This document shows positions 23,954-31,631 of a DNA stretch of 64,000 nt, in pieces; position 1 is the stretch's first letter, and the number at the start of each line of letters is the position of its first letter. The position numbers were made by a program, and so were the translations under genes. Source of the DNA: an uncultured Bacteroidales bacterium (GTDB lineage Bacteria > Bacteroidota > Bacteroidia > Bacteroidales > Paludibacteraceae). Where the stretch lies: assembly GCA_937891975.1 (NCBI GenBank), contig CALAUA010000015.1, positions 62,001 through 126,000 on the forward strand. Reading direction: 5' to 3'. Below the pieces are notes generated by a model that saw only the letters and a program-made list of their open reading frames with translations, was not told where the DNA came from and did no database searches.

Positions 23954-26284
23954 ATGGCACAAGAAAATAAGGAAATAGATTTTCGCGCATGGGTAATGCG
24001 GATATTGAGTAATTGGTATTGGTTTTTGCTGAGTGCGGTGGTATTCGGATTGTTAGGTTTGTTCTGCTATTTTTCAACCACTTACAAGTTTACAGTTGAG
24101 TCGGAAATTATGCTTCGTGAGGCAGAAAATGGCAATTCATTCTTACAACCAGAGATGTTGGATATGTTGGGTATGAAGGGCGAGAAAAAAGTGGATGATG
24201 AAATAATTGCATTGACCTCTCGTGATATTATAAGTAAGGTGATCTCAGATTTGGGATTGCAACAAGAGTATCGTAAGAAAAAAGGATTACGTTGGATAGG
24301 GCAATATCCAAAGAGTGATATCTTGTTAGTAGCATCTTCTGAGTACTTAGAGGATTTGGTTTATGTGGTGGAAATTGATGTTAAAGTACGTAAAAATGAT
24401 TATGTGGTGCATGTGGAATGTGCTCGCAAACATAGCAGGCACGTTGTAGATGATTTGACAAAGCCGTTCGAGACCTGTGCAGGTACATTATGCTTTGATG
24501 TGTTGGAGCCAGAACAAGTGGTAAAAGGTGCACGGTATAATATAAAGGTGTATCCCAAATCAATAATGGTGAGCTTATGTGCGAGTCGAATTCGTGTAGT
24601 TCCATCTAAAAAAGATTCGAAGGTTATAATAATATCTTCTAAAACAGATATTCCTGGGCGAGAGCAGGATTTTATTCGAACATTGGTGGATTTGTATAAT
24701 GCAGATGCAATGCATGATAAGAACATGGTTGCGCAAAATACAGCTATGTTTATTGATGAGCGTTTACAGGTGTTGAAAGATGAATTGTTGCAAGCAGAGG
24801 AGAATTTGGTACAATATCTTGAGAAATACGAACTAGTTGAGCCAGAATTGGAAAGAGAATTATTCTTGAATGAAGAACAGGAATATCGTCGGCAGATGAG
24901 TGAAGTGGAAACACAAATAAATATGATTACTCATTTGTGTGAATTCATGGAAGATAAAGCCAATGAAGATGATTTGTTGCCAGCAATGTTTATGATTCCA
25001 ACATATCAGTCGCAGAATCAAGATCAGCCAACGACATCGAATGTAGGTGTGTCATGGTTGTCATTGATTACGGCAGTAGAGGATTATAATTCGTTGATTA
25101 TTAGTAAGATGCGTCTTGACGAAACAATCGCAGAAGAGAAACAGCAGATAGCTCAGATAGATGCAGAATTGGCAGCGTTGCGTGCGAATATAATGACCAC
25201 TATTAAAAACGTGCGCAATACGATGTTAATCGCAAAGCAAGATTTGGAGAAGCATTTTGCGTTGACTAATCAAAAGCGGAACGATATTCCAGAACATGTG
25301 AGGACGTATGAAAAGATGTTACGCGAAAAGAAACTGAAAGAAAAATTGTATTTGCTCGTTTGCGAACAACGTGAAGAGAACGCGATGTTGTTGAGCTCTA
25401 CCATCTTGCCGATTAAGGTTATAGTTCAAGCACAAGCCGACCCCATACCTGTAAGCCCCAAATATCGTACGATACTCATATACTTGATAATAGGATTGAT
25501 ATTTCCATTGGGTATCATGATTGTATATGATATGTTGAATAATAGAGTGTCAGATAATTTTAAGGATTTAACAGAACGCTTGAAAATCTCATTAGTGGGT
25601 CTATTAGTGAAGAATAATTCTCGCAGTGGACACATTGTAGTATGTGATGGAGAAAATTCTGCAGCAGCAGAATCGTTTCGCAGTTTGCGTGCAAACCTCC
25701 GCTTTATGCAACCTGCGGAGGCAAAATGTCCTGTGATATTGGTAACTTCAAGTGCGAATGGAGAGGGTAAAACGTATACAGCCACCAATCTGGCTGTATC
25801 AATGGCATTGCTAGGTAAAAAAGTGGCATTAGTCGGTTTGGATCTTCGCAAACCGATGTTGGCAACATACTTGAATTTGCCTTCTCGTGGATGTTTAGTC
25901 AACTATTTGACGGATTCAGATTGTGTATTGGACGATGTGATAGTGGCATCTTCAGTGAAGAATTTGGACGTCCTTTCTGCAAATACGGTGCCAGCAAATC
26001 CAAGTGAATTGTTACAGAGTGATAGGGTAGAGACACTATTTACAGAATTGCGCGAACGATACGACTATGTAATCGTTGACTCTGCATCAGTATCGTTAGT
26101 GAGCGATACATTCTTCTTAAGCAGTGTGGTGGATATGACTGTGTATGTTGTGCGTGTTAATCATACTACTTTTGATCTTGTTGGTTATATCAACAAGGTC
26201 TATGACCAACAACGCTTACCAAAGATGGTGGCTGTGCTGAATGGTGTGGATGCGAAGAAAGTTAGAATAATCAATTGCCTATGA
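23954..26284 (+). CDS. Wzc-like polysaccharide co-polymerase / BY-kinase-fold protein
   Basis: 776 residues. Order: cytoplasmic N-terminus, transmembrane helix 1 (about 22-42), Wzz-type periplasmic domain with long coiled coil (about 250-480), transmembrane helix 2 (about 495-515, YRTILIYLIIGLIFPLGIMIV), then a cytoplasmic P-loop domain with Walker A TSSANGEGKTYTATNLA, A' motif VALVGLDLRKP and Walker B YDYVIVDSASV. Wzc/BY-kinases control chain length in capsule or exopolysaccharide export. The C-terminus (GVDAKKVRIINCL) lacks the tyrosine cluster that is autophosphorylated in canonical enzymes. No wza, wzx/wzy or glycosyltransferase genes are nearby, which is unusual. Its stop overlaps the topB start by four bases. 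Confidence 0.85.
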   Translation: MAQENKEIDFRAWVMRILSNWYWFLLSAVVFGLLGLFCYFSTTYKFTVESEIMLREAENGNSFLQPEMLDMLGMKGEKKVDDEIIALTSRDIISKVISDLGLQQEYRKKKGLRWIGQYPKSDILLVASSEYLEDLVYVVEIDVKVRKNDYVVHVECARKHSRHVVDDLTKPFETCAGTLCFDVLEPEQVVKGARYNIKVYPKSIMVSLCASRIRVVPSKKDSKVIIISSKTDIPGREQDFIRTLVDLYNADAMHDKNMVAQNTAMFIDERLQVLKDELLQAEENLVQYLEKYELVEPELERELFLNEEQEYRRQMSEVETQINMITHLCEFMEDKANEDDLLPAMFMIPTYQSQNQDQPTTSNVGVSWLSLITAVEDYNSLIISKMRLDETIAEEKQQIAQIDAELAALRANIMTTIKNVRNTMLIAKQDLEKHFALTNQKRNDIPEHVRTYEKMLREKKLKEKLYLLVCEQREENAMLLSSTILPIKVIVQAQADPIPVSPKYRTILIYLIIGLIFPLGIMIVYDMLNNRVSDNFKDLTERLKISLVGLLVKNNSRSGHIVVCDGENSAAAESFRSLRANLRFMQPAEAKCPVILVTSSANGEGKTYTATNLAVSMALLGKKVALVGLDLRKPMLATYLNLPSRGCLVNYLTDSDCVLDDVIVASSVKNLDVLSANTVPANPSELLQSDRVETLFTELRERYDYVIVDSASVSLVSDTFFLSSVVDMTVYVVRVNHTTFDLVGYINKVYDQQRLPKMVAVLNGVDAKKVRIINCL

Positions 26285-28206
26285 TTCTTTGTGTAGCCGA
26301 AAAGCCGTCCGTAGGACGAGATATAGCGCGCGTGCTGGGAGCTAATACCCAGCACGACGGTTTTATGGAGGGCAATGGCTACTGCGTGACATGGACTTTT
26401 GGTCACCTCTGCGCGCTGCTTGACCCACACGAATATAGCGAGCAATGGAAGGGGTGGAACCTATCTTCATTGCCGATGGTGCCTGCGCGCTTTGGAATCA
26501 AAGTGACCGACGATAAGGGCGTTCAGAAGCAATTCAATACGATCAAGGATCTCATTGCCAAGGCGGATGAAGTGATCAACTGTGGTGATGCTGGGCAAGA
26601 GGGAGAGCTGATACAGCGATGGGTGTATCAGAAAGCTGGTTGCAAAGTGCCTGTAAAGCGATTGTGGATTTCGTCGCTGACGGAAGATGCTATCCGTGAG
26701 GGTTTTCAAAAGCTCAAAGACCAAAGCGAATACCAACGCCTCTACGAAGCAGGTATGATGCGCGCTATTGGTGACTGGTTACTAGGCATGAACGCTACGC
26801 GTGCATACACTTTGCGTTTTGCGAAGGGGGTAGGGAAGGACCGCCAGGTGCTGAGTATTGGTCGTGTGCAGACGCCCACATTGGCACTGATAGTCAAACG
26901 ACAACACGAGATAGAGAACTTTGTACCTCGCACTTATTGGGAACTCAAAACACTTTACCGCGATACTATTTTCTCTGCACAATTGCCTGTGGAAGAGGAT
27001 GATTATGCGATTACTTCGCTTGAGAAGGGGCAGGCATTAGTGGATTCAATCAAGGACCTGCCACTAGAAATCACTTCCGTGGAGAAGAAGAAAGGCACGG
27101 AATACGCACCTCGGTTGTTTGACCTCACTTCGTTGCAGGTAGAGTGCAATAAGAAGTTCAGCCTTTCGGCAGATGATACGCTGAAGATTATCCAAAGTCT
27201 CTACGAGAAGCATGTTACTACATATCCGCGTGTGGATACCACCTATTTGAGCGATGATATCTATCCCAAAGTGCCTGCTACATTGCAAGGTATAAAGGAT
27301 TATTTCCCACAAGTGACACCATTGCTGCCACTCAAGGCGGATGGCAAGAAGGGGGCAGGCAGTCTGCCAAAGTCGAAAAAGGTGTTTGATAATAAGAAGG
27401 TTACCGACCACCATGCTATCATTCCTACTGGTCAACGACCAGACAACCTCTCGGAACTGGAGCGCAAGGTGTATAATTTGGTAGCTTTGCGATTTATCGC
27501 GGCTTTCTATCCCGATTGCGAGGTCTCGAACACGACTGTACTAGCCAAAGCAGGTGAGATTGATTTCAAAGTGACTGGTCGCCAAATCCTCAAGATGGGG
27601 TGGCGTGAGGTCTTTGCCAAGGAAAAGCAAGAGGATGAGCCACAAGAAGAGCAGAAGAATTTGCCTGCGTTTGTAAAAGGTGAGTCTGGTCCTCATGAAC
27701 CACAACTGCAAGAGAAAACTACCACTCCACCGAAATATTATACCGAGGCTACTTTGCTGCGTGCGATGGAAACGGCTGGTAAGACAGTTGAGGACGAAGA
27801 ACTGCGTGATGCGATGAAGGAGAACGGTATTGGTCGTCCAAGTACTCGTGCAGCTATCATTGAGAAACTCTTCCAACGCAAATATATCGTGCGTGAGAAA
27901 AAGAATATCCACGCTACGCCGTTAGGTATCAATCTGATACAAACAATCATTTCGCCGTTGCTGAAATCGGCTGAACTCACTGGACTGTGGGAGAAGAAAC
28001 TCCGTGCTATTGAGCGTGGTGATTATACAGCACAAAACTTCTTAGACGAACTCAAGCAGATGACTGCTGAGGTTGTGCGCGAAGTGAAAGCTGATAAATC
28101 GGGTATGCGTTGTCCTGTCTGTGGACGCGGTACTATCATTCGTGGGCGCACTCGCTATGGCTGTTCTCGTTGGCGTGAGGGCTGCACCTATGCCGAGCAG
28201 TTTTAA
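26281..28206 (+). CDS. topB: DNA topoisomerase III
   Basis: Type IA topoisomerase that decatenates and relaxes single-stranded or negatively supercoiled DNA. 641 residues from the ATG at 26281, which overlaps the stop of the preceding gene (ATGA); a TTG six bases earlier is unlikely. It shows the Toprim start MILCVAEKPSVGRDIARVLG and acidic GDAGQEGELIQRWV, IGRVQTPTLALIV, the catalytic tyrosine region ITSVEKKKG...YEKHVTTYPRVDT with Tyr in TTYPRVD, DHHAIIPTGQ, and a single C-terminal zinc-finger-like segment CPVCGRGTIIRG...CSRWREGC. Full length for chromosomal TopB. Coupling to a Wzc-like gene has no obvious functional logic. Confidence 0.95.
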   Translation: MILCVAEKPSVGRDIARVLGANTQHDGFMEGNGYCVTWTFGHLCALLDPHEYSEQWKGWNLSSLPMVPARFGIKVTDDKGVQKQFNTIKDLIAKADEVINCGDAGQEGELIQRWVYQKAGCKVPVKRLWISSLTEDAIREGFQKLKDQSEYQRLYEAGMMRAIGDWLLGMNATRAYTLRFAKGVGKDRQVLSIGRVQTPTLALIVKRQHEIENFVPRTYWELKTLYRDTIFSAQLPVEEDDYAITSLEKGQALVDSIKDLPLEITSVEKKKGTEYAPRLFDLTSLQVECNKKFSLSADDTLKIIQSLYEKHVTTYPRVDTTYLSDDIYPKVPATLQGIKDYFPQVTPLLPLKADGKKGAGSLPKSKKVFDNKKVTDHHAIIPTGQRPDNLSELERKVYNLVALRFIAAFYPDCEVSNTTVLAKAGEIDFKVTGRQILKMGWREVFAKEKQEDEPQEEQKNLPAFVKGESGPHEPQLQEKTTTPPKYYTEATLLRAMETAGKTVEDEELRDAMKENGIGRPSTRAAIIEKLFQRKYIVREKKNIHATPLGINLIQTIISPLLKSAELTGLWEKKLRAIERGDYTAQNFLDELKQMTAEVVREVKADKSGMRCPVCGRGTIIRGRTRYGCSRWREGCTYAEQF

Positions 28207-28224
28207 CTAGTTGTTGCTACGGAC

Positions 28225-29052
28225 TTACAACCCCTTAAAGAACTCCACCACCATATCTGCTACCTGCTTGGTCTTGCGGCTGATGCGGTGGTTTTCGTTT
28301 TCTACAACGATTAGTTCGGCGCGCTCGCCATAGGTGCGTTTGAAATCTTCGCTACACCACATCGGTACGAGTGTGTCATCGCTACCGTGAATGATTCTTA
28401 CGGGACCGTTGTAGGCTTCGGCTGTGCCGTAGATGTCCAACTGCTGTGTGCTCAAGATATATTCTCGGCTCACCTTCATCATACCAAAGCATTTGACGTA
28501 CTCGGGTGGGTTCTTTGGGTCGAACTTCGCACCCAACATACTGCCTTGGTTGCAAGCTGTCTTCAGTACCGAAGCAGGAGCAATCAGCACCAGTCCGTAT
28601 GGCTGTTTTTTACTGCCTGATGCAGCAATCCGTCCTGCGGTCATGGATGCCACTACGCCACCTTGCGAGTGTCCTAATAGTCCAATCTTGCTCACATACG
28701 GCAGCGAACATGCATACTGCCACATGGCTGTGGCTTCGGCAATCTCGTTCTCGATAGTCATTTTTACCATCTCGCCTTCGCTGCTCCAGTGTCCACCGAA
28801 GTTGAAGCGAATAGAGGCGATGCCTGCCTGAGCTAGTTGGCGAGCGATAGTAGGCATAGGTGTGATGCGTTGGCTGGCGAAGATGCCGTGCATGAGAATC
28901 ACCATTGGGCACGTGTCCGTTTCGGGATTAAAGCCCTCTGGCAGTGTGACGGTCATTGCCAGTCCGCCTTGCGGACCATATACTTGGAAGTCTTTTGCGA
29001 AAATCGCTGTGGATAGCAGTGCAAACACTGCTACTGTGAGAATTCTTTTCAT
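28225..29052 (-). CDS. exported alpha/beta-hydrolase
   Basis: 275 residues with a signal peptide (MKRILTVAVFALLSTAIFA), so it acts in the periplasm or outside. The fold is clear: VILMHGIFAS oxyanion region, nucleophile elbow LLGHSQGGVVASM (Ser at about residue 127), acidic residue in IIHGSDDTLVPMW, and His in ENENHRISRKTKQVADMVVEFF. This is the serine aminopeptidase/esterase group often found as feruloyl-esterase-like enzymes in gut Bacteroidota, but the substrate cannot be read from sequence. It converges with topB with only 18 bases between them. Confidence 0.82.
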   Translation of the reverse strand: MKRILTVAVFALLSTAIFAKDFQVYGPQGGLAMTVTLPEGFNPETDTCPMVILMHGIFASQRITPMPTIARQLAQAGIASIRFNFGGHWSSEGEMVKMTIENEIAEATAMWQYACSLPYVSKIGLLGHSQGGVVASMTAGRIAASGSKKQPYGLVLIAPASVLKTACNQGSMLGAKFDPKNPPEYVKCFGMMKVSREYILSTQQLDIYGTAEAYNGPVRIIHGSDDTLVPMWCSEDFKRTYGERAELIVVENENHRISRKTKQVADMVVEFFKGL

Positions 29053-29088
29053 GTGGTTGGTTTGTGTGGGTTAGGTGAATATATTTGA

Positions 29089-29763
29089 TTATTTCGCCAT
29101 GCGAACAATATCGTTGATGACCATACTGGCGAGGGTCATGCCAAAGACGCCCACTACTGGAGCAATGGTGCCCTGCTCGCCTGCAATCTCCTCGGAATAG
29201 ACGCATTGAATCTTAGAGGCAGGCATTAGTCCTGCCTTTTTCATTTTAGTGCGTAAGGCACGCGCAAGAGGGCAACCTTGCACTTTCCAGAACTCGGCTG
29301 TGCGGATGTTCTGCGCCTTGAGTTTGCGCCCCGCACCCATACTGGAATAGACTTGACACCCTGCTGCGGTAGCGTTGTAGAGCAGTAGTGCCTTGCAATC
29401 CACCATGTCAATGGCGTCAATTACGATATCGTATTGCGCGAGGTCAAAACTGTCGGCTGTTTCGCTGTTGTATTGTCGGTCGATGATTTGGACGTCTGCT
29501 TCGGGACAGATTTGCAGCAATCGCTTTTGCATTTCTTGCACTTTGTTCTGCCCGATGTTGGCTGCGGTGGCTACTAGTTGGCGATTGAGATTGGTGGTGT
29601 CCACTTTGTCGAAGTCCACAAGGGTCAGGTGTCCGATGCCCGTGCGGAGTAGGGTTTCTGCGCACCATCCGCCCACGCCTCCTACACCAAATAGAATGAC
29701 CCGTGCGCGCTGCAATGCCGCAAATCCTTCTTCGCCTATCAGTTGTATCGTTCGTGTAAACAT
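29089..29763 (-). CDS. tcdA: tRNA threonylcarbamoyladenosine dehydratase
   Basis: ThiF/E1-like enzyme that cyclises t6A37 to ct6A in tRNA using ATP. The 224 residues have the nucleotide motif LFGVGGVGGWCAETLLRTGIGHLTLVDFDKVDTTNLNRQ, DIVIDAIDMVDCKALL, and the C-terminal PVVGVFGMTLASMVINDIVRMA. The same window carries tsaD, whose product makes the t6A substrate. It has its own promoter (29784-29814). The E1-like group also includes MoeB/ThiF, but the N-terminal sequence and length favour TcdA. Confidence 0.87.
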   Translation of the reverse strand: MFTRTIQLIGEEGFAALQRARVILFGVGGVGGWCAETLLRTGIGHLTLVDFDKVDTTNLNRQLVATAANIGQNKVQEMQKRLLQICPEADVQIIDRQYNSETADSFDLAQYDIVIDAIDMVDCKALLLYNATAAGCQVYSSMGAGRKLKAQNIRTAEFWKVQGCPLARALRTKMKKAGLMPASKIQCVYSEEIAGEQGTIAPVVGVFGMTLASMVINDIVRMAK

Positions 29764-29783
29764 AGTATTCTATAATTTGTCCG

Positions 29784-29814
29784 CAAAGTTAGTGTATTTT
29801 TCTGATATATTCAA
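29784..29814 (-). promoter_or_regulatory. promoter for tcdA
   Basis: Minus-strand TAACTTTG (29791-29784) with TTG 20 bases upstream (29814-29812). Confidence 0.72.
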
Positions 29815-29856
29815 AATTTAGTGTTATATAAAGTGATGTTGTAATATTTTGAGGGG

Positions 29857-30405
29857 TTATTTCACCACCACAAGTGTTGCGCCTTCTTCGTAGAGGGAGA
29901 AATCGGCGTCGTGTACTTCTACACGGTTGGCGAAATCGCGGCGGAGTATCTGCCGTATCTCGTTGCGCAGTACGCCGTTGCCTTTGCCATGCACAATGAC
30001 TATTCGTTTGCCGCGGTAGCGGATATGCTGTTGCATCTGCATGCGGAAATAGCGCAGTTGGTATTGGTGTTTCTCCACATCGCTCATGCCTGCAGCGTTG
30101 GTGGGTAGTGCATTGATGTGCAAATCTATGACAAGTTCATCGCGTTGCCTTTTGGGGCGTTTGGCGGTGGCTGTATGGGGTGTAGGTGCAGATGGTTGTG
30201 GTTCTGTAGGGATAGGTTTGACGGTCTTGGCTACGCGTTGATAGCTTTGTGCGCTGTGGCATGGTACGCAACTGCTGGCAGGTATAGGACCGACATCAAA
30301 GCCATCGTCTGTTTCGATCCAAACGAGTTGTTTGTTGTTATCCACTTGAATCACTGTCCCTCCGCCTACGGCATCCAGGAATCGTATTTTATCGCCTTTT
30401 TTCAT
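29857..30405 (-). CDS. DUF2027-type Smr domain protein
   Basis: 182 residues from the ATG at 30405 (MKKGDKIRFLD); sequence upstream of it is promoter. The N-terminal part is a KOW/SH3-like strand set (GDKIRFLDAVGGGTVIQVDNN, LVWIETDDGFDVGPIP), then a Pro-rich linker, then the C-terminal Smr domain with VIDLHINAL and VHGKGNGVLRNEIRQIL. Smr domains bind or cleave nucleic acids in MutS2 and in ribosome-rescue nucleases, and the Bacteroidota DUF2027 proteins are uncharacterised. The promoter and upstream sequence are duplicated 959 bases away in front of the next gene. Confidence 0.85.
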   Translation of the reverse strand: MKKGDKIRFLDAVGGGTVIQVDNNKQLVWIETDDGFDVGPIPASSCVPCHSAQSYQRVAKTVKPIPTEPQPSAPTPHTATAKRPKRQRDELVIDLHINALPTNAAGMSDVEKHQYQLRYFRMQMQQHIRYRGKRIVIVHGKGNGVLRNEIRQILRRDFANRVEVHDADFSLYEEGATLVVVK

Positions 30406-30418
30406 TTCGTTTTTTCTC

Positions 30419-30672
30419 GCTGCAAAGGTACACAAAATTATTGAAACACACAACACACTTGCTCCTTTTTTTTTGCAGAGGCTTCATTCTTTTAAGAAAA
30501 AAGGAGCAAGCCATATATGAACTTTATGGGGAGAGGAGAGGGAAGTGGGTGTGGAACCACTAAGTCTTACATGCTTGTTTGGAAATTCCGAACTACCACT
30601 TTTTGACTTGCTCCTTTTTTTGTTGAGTTTGCTGCTTTTTAGTGAGAAAAAAAGGAGCAAGCTGTATGTGAG
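30419..30672. repeat. about 250-bp direct repeat, copy 1
   Basis: The segment from GCTGCAAAGGTACAC to about CAAGCTGTATGTGAG is nearly identical to 31378-31631, including a promoter, two of the large hairpins and the text between them. Offset is 959 bases. The two copies flank the TIGR04076-type gene. Confidence 0.88.
30423..30453 (-). promoter_or_regulatory. promoter for the Smr-domain gene
   Basis: Minus-strand TACCTTTG (30430-30423) and TTG (30453-30451), spacing 20. It is duplicated at 31382-31412. Confidence 0.74.
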
Positions 30673-30743
30673 ATATTGGTGAGGATTGGAGTGTGAAATA
30701 GAAGAGGGTGGCAGAGAAGAGGACGGATGCAATGTGCATGTGG

Positions 30744-31361
30744 TTATTGCATGTTAGTAGTAGTGAACTGAGCCCAGCGTTGTAGACCGTTGGCGGAAAG
30801 GCGGTATGCTTGTTCGGGTTTGTTTGGAGAGTCTGGATAAGCCAAAACAACATAACCTCGGGCAATAGCAGGACGAAGATAGTTATCCATGAAGTTACGG
30901 CGACTTCTTTGTTTCAGACCCAAATATGCGATGATCTGTCGTCGTGGCATGGTTTGATCGCCAATAGCCAGTATAAGTTTTTGTATACGTCCTTCAGCTT
31001 TGTCTGTGGACAGGGTGGGAGGGATTGGTTGTGATGGTTGTTCTACCGTTTGAGTTGATTCTTCTATCGCTTCAATATAGAAACTGAATGGTCTGAATCC
31101 ATCGTTGCAGCTAATCATGGCGCTCATAGGGTTTTGCATCCATCCGTCGTAGAAATTGCCTTTTCCTTGAGATAGTTGTTCCACAAACTGATGCATAGAT
31201 TCCCATGCAGCTAAGCATAACCCTTCAGGGCATTTGCCATCTATGGATATCCATTGTTGTCCTTCTTGCACGCTACATGCGTGTTCAATGGGATTTTCAT
31301 ACTTCGCCATTAAATCAGTATATACCGTTTGGCGAATAGCGGTGATGCGAACTTTTGCCAT
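30744..31361 (-). CDS. TIGR04076-type domain fused to a winged-helix domain
   Basis: 205 residues from the ATG at 31361 (MAKVRITAIRQ); text upstream is promoter. Residues 1-100 follow the small TIGR04076 family: VRITAIRQTVYTDL, CSVQEGQQWISIDGKCPEGLCLAAWESM, NFYDGWMQNP, AMISCNDGFRPFSFYIEAI. After a Pro/Thr linker, residues about 130-205 form a winged helix (RIQKLILAIGDQTMPRRQIIAYLGL, then FMDNYLRPAIARGYVVLAYPDSPNKPEQAYRLSANGL) of the kind seen at the C-terminus of Fic-type and AlbA_2-type proteins. It may be a regulator that senses something through the first domain. The combination is not one I know. The gene is bracketed by the 250-bp direct repeats. Confidence 0.7.
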   Translation of the reverse strand: MAKVRITAIRQTVYTDLMAKYENPIEHACSVQEGQQWISIDGKCPEGLCLAAWESMHQFVEQLSQGKGNFYDGWMQNPMSAMISCNDGFRPFSFYIEAIEESTQTVEQPSQPIPPTLSTDKAEGRIQKLILAIGDQTMPRRQIIAYLGLKQRSRRNFMDNYLRPAIARGYVVLAYPDSPNKPEQAYRLSANGLQRWAQFTTTNMQ

Positions 31362-31377
31362 AATCTGTGTGATATTT

Positions 31378-31631
31378 GCTGCAAAGGTACACAAAATTAT
31401 TGAAACACACAATATACTTGCTCCTTTTTTTTCGCAGAGGCTTCATTCTTTTAAGAAAAAAGGAGCAAGCTATATATGAACTTTATGGGGAGGGGAGAGG
31501 GAAGTGAGTGTGGAACCACTAAGTCTTACATGCTTGTTTGGAAATTCCGAACAACCACTTTTTGACTTGCTCCTTTTTTGTATTTGGTTTGCTGCTTTTT
31601 GTGAGAAAAAAGGAGCAAGCTATATGTGAGT
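31378..31631. repeat. about 250-bp direct repeat, copy 2
   Basis: Near-identical to 30419-30672. Differences are mostly length changes in T or A tracts and a few substitutions (for example GGGGAGGGGAG against GGGGAGAGGAG). Confidence 0.88.
31382..31412 (-). promoter_or_regulatory. promoter for the TIGR04076/winged-helix gene
   Basis: Minus-strand TACCTTTG (31389-31382), TTG (31412-31410), spacing 20. Same sequence as the Smr-gene promoter. Confidence 0.74.
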
